Below are positions 31,046 to 38,267 of a stretch of 38,555 nucleotides of DNA, piece after piece. The notes under the pieces were generated by a model that saw only the letters and a list, made by a program, of their open reading frames with translations, made no database searches and was not told the DNA's origin. Source of the stretch: an uncultured Eubacteriales bacterium (lineage in GTDB: Bacteria > Bacillota > Clostridia > Christensenellales > CAG-138); the NCBI GenBank assembly GCA_902802575.1, contig CADCMN010000017.1:1-38555 (forward strand). The letters are read 5' to 3'. Every line of letters begins with the position of its first letter. Positions within the stretch are counted from its first letter, which is position 1. The position numbers and the translations under genes were made by a program.

Positions 31046-32216
31046 GGTGGGCCTCCAAAACCCGCTGCAGCACGTCCGCGGCTTCGTCCAGGAGAGCCTC
31101 CGTATGGGTGGCCATCAGGCTGGTCCGGAGCATGCATCCGTCGGCGGGGGCGGCGGGCGGCAGGACCGTGTTCACGTAGACGCCGTTCTCATAGAGCGCC
31201 TTGGCCACGTGCATGGTCCGCTCCGCCTGATAGGTGAAGATGGGCACGATAGGGGTTTTGCTTTCCCGGATAGCGATGCCCCGGTCCTTCAGGGCGCCGC
31301 GGAAGTGTTCGCTGAGATCGGAGAGCCGCTGGGGGAGTTCCGGGTGCTTTTCCAGATATCGAAGGGCCGCCAGCGCCGTGGCGCAGCTCGCGGGCGGGAT
31401 GGAAGCGGAGAAGATGAAGGGGCGGGAGCTGTGACGCACGTAATCCGCTATTCGATCGTCCGCGGCCATGTAGCCGCCGAGACTGGCCAGAGACTTGGAG
31501 AAAGTGCCCATATACACGTCTACTTCCTTCTCCAGGCCGAAGTGGCTGGCGGTGCCCCGACCGCCCTCGCCGATGGTGCCTAAACCGTGGGCGTCGTCCA
31601 CCATGACCCGAGCGCCGTACTGCCGGGCGAGGCGAACGATGTTGGGGAGGTCCGCGATGTCCCCGCCCATGGAGAACACGCCATCGGTGATGATGAGCGC
31701 GCCGGACGTCTCCGGCACCTGCCTGAGGCAGCGTTCCAGGTCCTCCATGTCGTTATGCCGATAGCGGAGCATTTTCCCGAAGCTCAGCCGGGTGCCGTCG
31801 TAAATGCTGGCATGGTTTTCCCGATCCAGGATCATATAGTCGCTGCGGCCCACCAGGGCGCTGATGATGCCCAGGTTGGACTGGAAGCCCGTGGAGAAGG
31901 TTATGGCGGCCTCCTTGTTCAAAAAGCGGGCCAGCTCGCGCTCCAGCTCAAGGTGCATGGTCAGGGTGCCGTTGAGGAATCGGGAGCCGGAGCAGCCCGT
32001 GCCGAACTCTTCCAGGGCGCGGACGCCCGCCTCCACCACTTCCGGACAGCTGGTGAGCCCCAGATAGTTGTTGGACCCCAGCATGATCCGGCGCTTGCCC
32101 TCCATGACGACCTCGGGCCCCTGCCGGGTCTCCAGGGCGCGGAAGTAGGGGTAGATGCCCTTCTCTCTATATTCGTCCGCCAGGGACGGAGCGTAGCATT
32201 TTGCAAACAGATCCAT
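31038..32216 (-). CDS. Alpha-oxoamine synthase, serine palmitoyltransferase-like
   Basis: PLP enzyme of 392 residues in the family that condenses an amino acid with an acyl-CoA (or acyl-ACP). The PLP lysine is Lys241 in GTFSKSLASLGG; His135 (NHASIYDG) stacks on PLP, and Asp208/His210 lie in VDDAHGLGTIGEGGRG. The internal signature FGTGCSGSRFLNGTL, FSTGFQSNLGIISAL, and RPFIFSASIPPASCATALAAL resemble bacterial serine palmitoyltransferase more than glycine C-acetyltransferase or BioF. GGGGG about seven bases upstream supports the ATG at 32216. With the coupled reductase gene it forms a two-step module resembling sphingoid-base or sulfonolipid-type synthesis. No biotin or threonine catabolism gene is near. 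Substrate is not proven. Confidence 0.88.
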   Translation of the reverse strand: MDLFAKCYAPSLADEYREKGIYPYFRALETRQGPEVVMEGKRRIMLGSNNYLGLTSCPEVVEAGVRALEEFGTGCSGSRFLNGTLTMHLELERELARFLNKEAAITFSTGFQSNLGIISALVGRSDYMILDRENHASIYDGTRLSFGKMLRYRHNDMEDLERCLRQVPETSGALIITDGVFSMGGDIADLPNIVRLARQYGARVMVDDAHGLGTIGEGGRGTASHFGLEKEVDVYMGTFSKSLASLGGYMAADDRIADYVRHSSRPFIFSASIPPASCATALAALRYLEKHPELPQRLSDLSEHFRGALKDRGIAIRESKTPIVPIFTYQAERTMHVAKALYENGVYVNTVLPPAAPADGCMLRTSLMATHTEALLDEAADVLQRVLEAHHE

Positions 32217-32234
32217 TGAGATACCCCCAAGATG

Positions 32235-32250
32235 ATTCAAAAATTTGAAT
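32235..32250. promoter_or_regulatory. Palindromic operator candidate in the synthase leader
   Basis: ATTCAAA-AA-TTTGAAT is an exact inverted repeat, about seven bases downstream of the -10 box of the synthase promoter and before its ribosome binding site, well placed to block transcription. Confidence 0.5.
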
Positions 32251-32257
32251 TATAAAC

Positions 32258-32286
32258 AGTATACACAGGAAGGGCGCGTCTGTCAA
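32258..32286 (-). promoter_or_regulatory. Strong promoter of the synthase-reductase pair
   Basis: On the minus strand TTGACA and TATACT with an exact 17-base spacer, 42 bases before the ATG at 32216. Confidence 0.85.
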
Positions 32287-32348
32287 ACACAACTTGCGTT
32301 CCCCCAAAAGATTCTGTCGAAATATACGGCTTTTATTGCCCCAAACCA

Positions 32349-32377
32349 TTGACAAACGGGAGCGCAGATGGTATAAA
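32349..32377 (+). promoter_or_regulatory. Promoter of the regulator-potABCD operon
   Basis: TTGACA and TATAAA with a 17-base spacer, 52 bases before the regulator's ATG. Confidence 0.82.
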
Positions 32378-32401
32378 CAGTATGATTTCGTTTAGTGATT
32401 G

Positions 32402-32416
32402 TAAACTTGAAGTTTA
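32402..32416. promoter_or_regulatory. Palindromic operator candidate upstream of the XRE-cupin regulator
   Basis: TAAACTT-G-AAGTTTA is a perfect inverted repeat between the -10 box and the start of the regulator. Half-sites TTTA/TAAA recur at 32390 and 32374, suggesting autoregulation by the encoded HTH protein. Confidence 0.5.
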
Positions 32417-32429
32417 GAAAGGCTAACGC

Positions 32430-32972
32430 ATGGAGATCGGGAGCAAAATCAAACGCCTGCGGGTCCGGCTGGGCCTCACCCAGGAGGAGCTGGCGGCGCG
32501 CACGGAGCTCACCAAGGGCTTCATCTCCCAGCTGGAGCGGGACATCACGTCCCCCTCCATCGCCACGCTGATGGACATCCTGGAGGCGTTGGGCACCAAC
32601 GTCAGCGAGTTCTTCAGCGAACGGGAGGACGATGCTATGGCCGTCTACACCGCCGAGGATATGTTCATCAAGGAGGACGAGGCGGCGGGGGTGAGCGTCC
32701 GCTGGCTGGTGACCAACGCCCAACGCAACGCTCTGGAGCCCATTCTGGTGACGCTGGCGCCCGGGGCTTCCACGGAGGCGGACGATCCTCACGAGGGGGA
32801 GGAGTTCGGCTACGTGCTCTCCGGCACCATCAGCCTCATCTGCGGGGAGCAGAGGCACAAGGTCCGGCGGGGGGACGCCTTTTATTTCCGCCCCACCGGG
32901 GTACACTATTTGACCAACACGGGAAAATCGGAGGGGAAGGTGCTGTGGGTCAGCACGCCCCCTTCCTTCTAA
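32430..32972 (+). CDS. XRE-family regulator with cupin sensor domain (PuuR-like)
   Basis: A 180-residue regulator. The N-terminal helix-turn-helix spans about 5-60 ([49 protein letters not shown]). The C-terminal cupin (about 105-178) contains [26 protein letters not shown] and [18 protein letters not shown]. This combination occurs in PuuR, which controls putrescine use in E. coli, and in regulators placed before spermidine/putrescine transporters. Here it directly heads a potABCD operon, starting 22 bases before potA, so polyamine-responsive control is likely. Candidate operators lie upstream of it. The divergent synthase-reductase pair may be under the same protein. GAAAGG precedes the ATG. 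Confidence 0.92.
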   Translation: MEIGSKIKRLRVRLGLTQEELAARTELTKGFISQLERDITSPSIATLMDILEALGTNVSEFFSEREDDAMAVYTAEDMFIKEDEAAGVSVRWLVTNAQRNALEPILVTLAPGASTEADDPHEGEEFGYVLSGTISLICGEQRHKVRRGDAFYFRPTGVHYLTNTGKSEGKVLWVSTPPSF

Positions 32973-32994
32973 GAAACAGCGGGAGGAGAGAATC

Positions 32995-34368
32995 ATGGGC
33001 AAAAGATTGATCGAGCTGAGGGACGTTTCCAAGGAGTATGACGGCGACCTCGCCCTGGACCACGTGAACCTGTATATCAACGACGGGGAGTTTTTGACGC
33101 TGCTGGGTCCTTCCGGCTGCGGCAAGACCACCATGCTGCGGCTCATCGCCGGGTTCATCATGCCCACCACGGGCCAGATTCTGATGAACGGCACGGACAT
33201 CGCCAAGGTGCCCCCCTACAAGCGGGAGATCAACACCGTGTTCCAGAAGTACGCCCTGTTCCCGCACCTGAACGTCTTCGACAACATCGCCTTCGGCCTG
33301 CGGATCAAGAAGACCCCCAAGGAGGAGATCGAAAAGAAGGTGGAGGCCATGCTGAAGCTGGTGAACCTGGAAGGGTACGGCAAGCGCTGGATCGACCAGC
33401 TTTCCGGCGGCCAGCAGCAGCGGGTAGCCATCGCCCGTGCCTTGGTGAACCAGCCCAAGGTCCTGCTCCTCGACGAGCCTCTGGGCGCCCTCGATCTCAA
33501 GCTCCGCAAGGAGATGCAGGTGGAATTGAAGCGCATGCAGCAGCAGCTGGGCATCACCTTCATCTACGTGACCCACGATCAGGAGGAGGCCTTGACCATG
33601 TCCGACACCATCGTGGTCATGAAGGACGGCGTCATCCAGCAGATCGGCAAGCCCACCGACATCTACAACGAGCCCAAGAATCCCTTCGTGGCGGACTTCA
33701 TCGGCGAGAGCAACATCGTCCCCGCCGTCATGCTGGAGGATTACAAGGTCCGCTTCAAGGGCCTCACCTTCAAGTGTGTGGACGCGGGCTTCGGCAAGAA
33801 CGTGGAGGTGGACGTGGTGATCCGCCCCGAGGACATCGACATTGTGGACCCCGAGAAGGCTCGGGTGGTGGGCGCGGTGGTGTCTGTGGTGTTCATGGGC
33901 GTCCACTATGAGATCGACGTGGACTGCGGCGGCTACGAATGGGTGGTCCACTCCACGGACTACGCCGCCGTGGGCGACATCGTGGGCATCTCCATCCCCC
34001 CCGACGCCATCCACGTCATGAAGAAGACCCGGGAGAAGAACCTCTTCGACGCCGAGGTCTGGCCCAGCGAGGGCATGGTCTATATCGACAACGTGGGCTT
34101 CGCCGCCAACGAGCTGGAGGGCTACGAGAACAAGGAGATCGCCCTGGTGGAGATCGATCCCGCCAAGGTACAGATCGTGAACCCCCAGGACGCCAAGCTC
34201 ACCGGCACCATCAAGAGCTGCATGTTCCTGGGCACCCACTATCAGATCACCGTCTCCTGCGAGGAGAACGACTGGATCGCCCATTCCGAGGAATTCATGG
34301 AGGACGGCGAGGAGGTGGGCATCCTGGTGGACGCCAAGGACCTGATCCTGACGGACAAAAAGGAGTAA
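32995..34368 (+). CDS. potA: Spermidine/putrescine ABC transporter ATPase
   Basis: Cytoplasmic ATPase of 457 residues that powers polyamine import with PotB, PotC and PotD. Walker A GPSGCGKT is at 38-45, Q-loop VFQKYALFP, signature LSGGQQQR at 136-143, Walker B VLLLDEP, D-loop GALD and switch THDQEE. The family norm is about 350-380 residues; here the C-terminus is about 90 longer. A first TOBE-like segment ([11 protein letters not shown], about 275-340) is followed by a second with the same plan ([35 protein letters not shown], about 390-452), apparently a duplication. RBS GGGAGGAG precedes the ATG. It is first of the potABCD genes. Confidence 0.95.
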   Translation: MGKRLIELRDVSKEYDGDLALDHVNLYINDGEFLTLLGPSGCGKTTMLRLIAGFIMPTTGQILMNGTDIAKVPPYKREINTVFQKYALFPHLNVFDNIAFGLRIKKTPKEEIEKKVEAMLKLVNLEGYGKRWIDQLSGGQQQRVAIARALVNQPKVLLLDEPLGALDLKLRKEMQVELKRMQQQLGITFIYVTHDQEEALTMSDTIVVMKDGVIQQIGKPTDIYNEPKNPFVADFIGESNIVPAVMLEDYKVRFKGLTFKCVDAGFGKNVEVDVVIRPEDIDIVDPEKARVVGAVVSVVFMGVHYEIDVDCGGYEWVVHSTDYAAVGDIVGISIPPDAIHVMKKTREKNLFDAEVWPSEGMVYIDNVGFAANELEGYENKEIALVEIDPAKVQIVNPQDAKLTGTIKSCMFLGTHYQITVSCEENDWIAHSEEFMEDGEEVGILVDAKDLILTDKKE

Positions 34369-34374
34369 GGGCTC

Positions 34375-35187
34375 ATGAAGCGCAAGTTCTTCGCCTATCC
34401 CTATATCGTGTGGATGATCCTCTTCATCGTGGCGCCCATGCTGTTCATCTTCTATTATTCGGTGAACGTGGGCGGCCAGTGGACCATCACCAAGGCCTGG
34501 GCAACCCTCAGCGACGCCGGCAAGTGGAAGATCCTCTGGACCAGCGTGGACATGGCCTTCAAGACCACGCTGATCTGCCTGCTGCTCGGGTACCCCATCG
34601 CCTACATCCTCTCCAACATGAAGAAGACCGTGGCGGGCTTTCTGTCGGTCCTGTTCTTCGTGCCCATGTGGATGAACTTCGTGCTGAGGACCTACGCCTG
34701 GCAGGCCATCCTGGAATACTTCCTGCCCAACCTGCTGGGCATGAAGGACGGGACCCTCACCGGCACGGAGGCCGCGGTGCTCATGGTGCTGGTGTACAAC
34801 TTCCTGCCGTTCATGATCATGCCCCTTTACAACACCCTGGCGAAGCTGGATAAATCCCTGCTGGAGGCCGCAAGGGACCTGGGGGCCAACAGCTTCCTCA
34901 CCTTCGTGCGGGTGGTGCTGCCCCTGTCCGTGCCCGGCATCGTGTCCGGCATCACCATGGTGTTCATCCCCGCCATCACGGCCTTCACCGTGCCCGCCCT
35001 CATCGGCAACGGAAAGTACTATCTGTACGGCAACGAGATCGAGCTGGCCTTCAAGACCCTGTCCGGCCAGGGGGACTACGCCGTGGGCTCCACCCTGTCC
35101 ATCATCCTGCTCATCTGCGTGGTGGTGTCCACGATCATCATGAACTACTTCGACAAGGATCAGAAACAGGGAGGGCAGATGTGGTGA
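34375..35187 (+). CDS. potB: Spermidine/putrescine ABC transporter permease
   Basis: Inner-membrane permease of 270 residues with six hydrophobic segments. The EAA loop that docks on PotA is LLEAARDLGANSFLTFVRV. Conserved PotB features are FFVPMWMNFVLRTYAW, YNFLPFMIMPLYNTLAKLDK and PAITAFTVPALIGNGKYYLYGN. The ATG follows six bases after the potA stop. The 3' end overlaps potC by seven bases, so potABC are coupled. Confidence 0.95.
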   Translation: MKRKFFAYPYIVWMILFIVAPMLFIFYYSVNVGGQWTITKAWATLSDAGKWKILWTSVDMAFKTTLICLLLGYPIAYILSNMKKTVAGFLSVLFFVPMWMNFVLRTYAWQAILEYFLPNLLGMKDGTLTGTEAAVLMVLVYNFLPFMIMPLYNTLAKLDKSLLEAARDLGANSFLTFVRVVLPLSVPGIVSGITMVFIPAITAFTVPALIGNGKYYLYGNEIELAFKTLSGQGDYAVGSTLSIILLICVVVSTIIMNYFDKDQKQGGQMW

Positions 35188-36062
35188 AAAAGATATCTCG
35201 TTCCTTCAAATACGTTTACCTGGCGTTGATGATCCTCTTCCTCTACATCCCCATCCTGTACCTGATCGTCTTCTCCTTCAACAACTTCTCCACCGGTTCG
35301 GGGAAGCGGATCAGCTACGCCAATCTGGGCCTGTGGAAGGGGTTCACCCTCCACAACTACACCACCCTGTTCTCGGGCGAAGCGGGGCAGGCCCTGCTCC
35401 TCACGCTGGAGGTGGCGGGCATCACCAGCATTTTGGCCACCCTCATCGGCACGGCGGCGGCCATCGGCATCTACAGCATGAAGAAGCGGTCTCGGAACCT
35501 GATTTTGAATGCGTCTCAGCTGCCCATGGTGAACCCGGACCTGGTCACGGGCATCACGTTCATGATGCTCTTCGCCTTCGTGAACACCCTGCTGGTGAGC
35601 CTCAGCCTGAAGCAGATAGGGGATATAGCGAAACTTTTGATCGCCCACATCTCCTTCAGCATCCCCTATGTGATCTTCTCGGTGATGCCAAGGCTCCGGC
35701 AAAGCTCCGATCTTCTGTATGAGGCGGCGATGGATTTGGGATGTTCCCCCATGCAGGCCCTCTTCAAGGCGGTGATCCCGGACATCATGCCGGGCATCAC
35801 GTCGGGCTTTGTCATGGCGCTGACCATGAGCCTGGACGACTTCGTGGTGAGCTACTTCGTCAGCGACCTCAGGAGCGTTTTGTCCGTCTACATCTACTCC
35901 GCAGCCCGCGGCGCCAAGGGCGTGAACCCGGCGCTGGCTACGGTGATCTTCATCCCGCTGGTGACGCTGCTGCTCGTTGTCAATCTTCGGCGCATCGCCA
36001 AGGAGCGGGAGTACGAGATCCAGAATAAGAAAGTGAAATTGAAGGATAAGGGAGGAAAATGA
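35181..36062 (+). CDS. potC: Spermidine/putrescine ABC transporter permease
   Basis: Second permease, 293 residues with six hydrophobic segments. Signature features are YIPILYLIVFSFNNFSTG near the N-terminus, the EAA loop LLYEAAMDLGCSPMQALFKAV, and TSGFVMALTMSLDDFVVSYFV. The double GTG at 35181/35184 is the start; GGGAGG lies about eight bases upstream within the end of potB. It ends one base before the potD start at 36064. The C-terminus is highly charged (KEREYEIQNKKVKLKDKGGK). Confidence 0.94.
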   Translation: MVKKISRSFKYVYLALMILFLYIPILYLIVFSFNNFSTGSGKRISYANLGLWKGFTLHNYTTLFSGEAGQALLLTLEVAGITSILATLIGTAAAIGIYSMKKRSRNLILNASQLPMVNPDLVTGITFMMLFAFVNTLLVSLSLKQIGDIAKLLIAHISFSIPYVIFSVMPRLRQSSDLLYEAAMDLGCSPMQALFKAVIPDIMPGITSGFVMALTMSLDDFVVSYFVSDLRSVLSVYIYSAARGAKGVNPALATVIFIPLVTLLLVVNLRRIAKEREYEIQNKKVKLKDKGGK

Positions 36063-36063
36063 A

Positions 36064-36447
36064 ATGAAGAAATGGCTTGCGATTCTGCTGTGCGCTCTGT
36101 TGGTGCTCTCCGGTGTGGCCTGCAGGAAGAAGGACGCCCAGGAGGAAGAGGCGGCGGATTACAGCTTTGCCGACGGCGATCAGTATGACCATATCGGCGG
36201 GGAGCTGAACGTGCTGAACTGGGGCGAATATATCGACCCCGAGCTCATCCGCATCTTTGAAGAGGAGACCGGCGTCAAGGTGAACTATACCGAGATGACC
36301 AGCAACGAGGAGATGCTCATCAAGCTCCGCTCTGCGGACAACCCCTACGATATGTGCTTCCCCTCCCTTCGATCCCGGCAACAAGTACTCCCTGCCCTAC
36401 ATGTGGGGCACCGTGGGCATCCTCTACAACACCAAGATGGTGGATGA
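36064..36447 (+). pseudogene. potD: potD N-terminal fragment (substrate-binding lipoprotein), interrupted
   Basis: The start of the polyamine-binding lipoprotein: a signal peptide with Cys20 in LSGVACRKK, then the mature start HIGGELNVLNWGEYIDPELIRIFEEETGVKVNYTEMTSNEEML and a segment ending NPYDMCFPS. After FPS (about 36366) it leaves the family sequence and runs 26 residues in a wrong frame to a stop at 36447. In intact PotD about 30 residues normally lie between this point and PFDPGNKYSLPYMWG; here that motif follows at once, in the frame of the next entry. This indicates a deletion of about 100 bases, not a multiple of three. Confidence 0.85.
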
Positions 36448-37063
36448 GGAAGTGGACAGCTGGGACATCCTCTGGAACGAAAAGTACGCGGGGAAGATCT
36501 GGCAGTATGACTCCGTCCGCGACGCCCTGGCCGTGTCCTTGCTGCGCCTCGGCTACGACATGAACAGCACCAACCCCAATGAAGTGAACCAGGCCAAGGA
36601 GGAGCTCATCAAGCAGATCCCCCTGCTGAAGGGCCTCGGCACCGATAACATCCGCTCTTCCATGATCAACAACAAGGCGGCCCTGGCCGTGATCTATGCA
36701 GGCGACGCCATCCTCTGCATGGAGGAGAATCCGGACCTGGCCTACGTGATCCCCCAGGAGGGCAGCAACGTCTGGTTCGACAACGTGGTCATTCCCAAGA
36801 CCGCCAAGAACGTGGAGGCGGCCCTCGCCTTCATCAACTTCCTGAACGACGCCAATCTGGCCGCCCGGAACACGGAGTTCATCTACTACTCCACCCCCAA
36901 CCAGGGCGCCATGGAGCGGATCGACGAGGAACTGGTGCAGAACAAGACGTTCAATCCCACGGACGAGACCCTGTCCCGCTGCGGCGTGTATCACGATCTG
37001 GGCGCCACCATCGAGCTCTACAACAGCGCTTGGGAAGAGTTCAAGACCGCCATGGGCAAGTGA
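36401..37063 (+). pseudogene. potD: potD C-terminal fragment, interrupted
   Basis: The second half of the polyamine-binding protein. In this frame the family sequence begins already at about 36365 with PFDPGNKYSLPYMWGTVGILYNTK, so the ATG at 36401 is an internal Met without a ribosome binding site. Later blocks match PotD: DILWNEKYAGKIWQYDSVRDA, NKAALAVIYAGDAI, SNVWFDNVVIPKTAKNVEAALAFINFLND and STPNQGAMERI. The fragment alone would lack a signal peptide and half of the binding site. If the deletion is real, import by this operon is probably lost or uses another binding protein; an assembly error is the alternative. Confidence 0.85.
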
Positions 37064-37066
37064 GCC

Positions 37067-37276
37067 ATGACCGACGAAAGGATCCTCCGGCTCAACGAGC
37101 TGGCCAAGAAGTATAAGAGCGGCGTTCCCCTGACCGAAGCGGAGCTACAGGAGCGGGACGCCCTTCGAAAGGAATATGTGGCCGCCTTTCGGGAGAGCCT
37201 GCGCGCCCAGCTGGACAACACCTATATCGAGACCCCCGACGGCCGACGCACGAAGCTAAAGCCGAAGAGGAAGTAA
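37067..37276 (+). CDS. DUF896 family small protein (YnzC-like)
   Basis: A 69-residue cytoplasmic protein. The sequence RILRLNELAKKYKSGVPLTEAELQERDALRKEYVAAFRESLRAQLDNTYIETPDGR matches the DUF896/YnzC family of Firmicutes, small proteins forming an antiparallel helical pair with a C-terminal basic tail (KLKPKRK). Their role is not established; the B. subtilis member has been connected to stress genes. It starts three bases after the potD stop, with only a weak ribosome binding site, so it may depend on translation of the upstream gene. Confidence 0.9.
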   Translation: MTDERILRLNELAKKYKSGVPLTEAELQERDALRKEYVAAFRESLRAQLDNTYIETPDGRRTKLKPKRK

Positions 37277-37286
37277 TGTATCTTTT

Positions 37287-37418
37287 GCCGCTTTTTCTTT
37301 TCGGGTGAAAAGAAAAAGCGGCGCAAAAAGAAAAGCCAAAAAGAGAAAAGAGAAGGTGCACATTGCATCTTCTCTTTCTTACAGTTATTTGGTTGCACCT
37401 TTTTTATAAAAAAGGTGC
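37287..37418. repeat. Three-hairpin intergenic element, copy B
   Basis: Three stem-loops between convergent genes, parallel to copy A at 30108. First (37287-37322): perfect 16-bp stem GCCGCTTTTTCTTTTC, loop GGGT. Second (37347-37377): AAAGAGAAGGTGCA with TGCATCTTCTCTTT, one G-T wobble. Third (37395-37418): GCACCTTTTTT with AAAAAAGGTGC, a two-base loop. The first stem differs from copy A at few places, each paired by a matching change on the other arm. Confidence 0.85.
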
Positions 37419-37429
37419 GAGATTTTATT

Positions 37430-38185
37430 CTATTCCTTAAAAAAATCCAAAATCACTTTGATTGCCTCGTCCATGGCCCTGGGGTCTTGGAAGCGGTGGT
37501 CGGCGTTGTCGATGGGCACGAACGCCATGAGCTGATCGTCGGCAAATTGCCGGACCATATCCAGGGGCACGATCTCATCCCGGGTGCCGTGGAGGATCAG
37601 CACGTCGTCCATGTAGGGCGTGAGATCCTCATGAAGCAGGTCCACGGCCTTGATCTCATCCAGATAGGGCTTGTCCAAATCGATTTTGCGGTCAAAGCCC
37701 ACGGCTGCGTCCTTGCCCTTCTCGATCCGCGCCAGCTCCGCCGGGGACATGATGCGCTCCGTCTGAATGCCGTACAGGTTCACGGCAGGGCTCCGGAGGG
37801 CCACCTTTTGGAAGGGATTTCCGTGATCCAGCAGGTACTTGAGGAACAGGAAGCCCCCGAAGCTGGTGGCGTAGGCATAGAGCTTTGGATCGCCGTACCG
37901 CGCCCGAACGTCTTCGATCACAGCGGTGAGATATCCGTCGCAGTCCTCCAATCGCAGCTTCTTCCTGACGTCGTCCCCGTGGCAGGGCCAGTTGAAGGTC
38001 ACCGTGCACAGCTTCAGCTTGTCCAGGGCCCGCTGAGCGAACCGCTCCGCCGCCCTGTTGTCCTTGTGCCCGCCGAAGCCGTGGCCGAAGAGGACCACCC
38101 CGGGGACGGCCTTCTTGTCCTCATAATAGAGCTTGCAGCTCACGTTGTACCCGTTGCGGGAGATATGGTATTCCTGGCTTTTCAT
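37430..38185 (-). CDS. Alpha/beta hydrolase (serine aminopeptidase/esterase type)
   Basis: Cytoplasmic alpha/beta hydrolase of 251 residues. It begins with a small beta-sheet, then VVLFGHGFGGHKDN (oxyanion-hole HG), the nucleophile elbow YATSFGGFL (Ser108), an acid Asp203 in LHGTRDEIVP and His230 in NADHRFQDP. The layout is that of the S33-like hydrolase_4 group, which includes acyl esterases and monoacylglycerol lipases. TFNWPCHGDD is a cap-region marker. It is a monocistronic gene, convergent with the polyamine operon and downstream of recA on the same strand. The ribosome binding site is weak (AGGA). Substrate unknown. Confidence 0.9.
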   Translation of the reverse strand: MKSQEYHISRNGYNVSCKLYYEDKKAVPGVVLFGHGFGGHKDNRAAERFAQRALDKLKLCTVTFNWPCHGDDVRKKLRLEDCDGYLTAVIEDVRARYGDPKLYAYATSFGGFLFLKYLLDHGNPFQKVALRSPAVNLYGIQTERIMSPAELARIEKGKDAAVGFDRKIDLDKPYLDEIKAVDLLHEDLTPYMDDVLILHGTRDEIVPLDMVRQFADDQLMAFVPIDNADHRFQDPRAMDEAIKVILDFFKE

Positions 38186-38193
38186 GATCCTAT

Positions 38194-38232
38194 AAAAAGC
38201 CTCCCCCTGTCCCGGAAGGGAGGGGGGGAGGC
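38194..38232 (-). terminator. Terminator of recA
   Basis: On the minus strand GCCTCCCCC and GGGGGAGGC form a nine-base stem followed by five T. The loop contains a further CCC/GGG pair. It lies 36 bases after the recA stop. Confidence 0.85.
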
Positions 38233-38267
38233 GCCGCGTCAGTGACGCATGGCAAAACGTCAGCGGG

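Noticed and set aside
31038-32216. Glycine C-acetyltransferase (kbl) or BioF
   Set aside because: Signature segments fit serine palmitoyltransferase better, and neither tdh nor bio genes are adjacent; kept only as an alternative.
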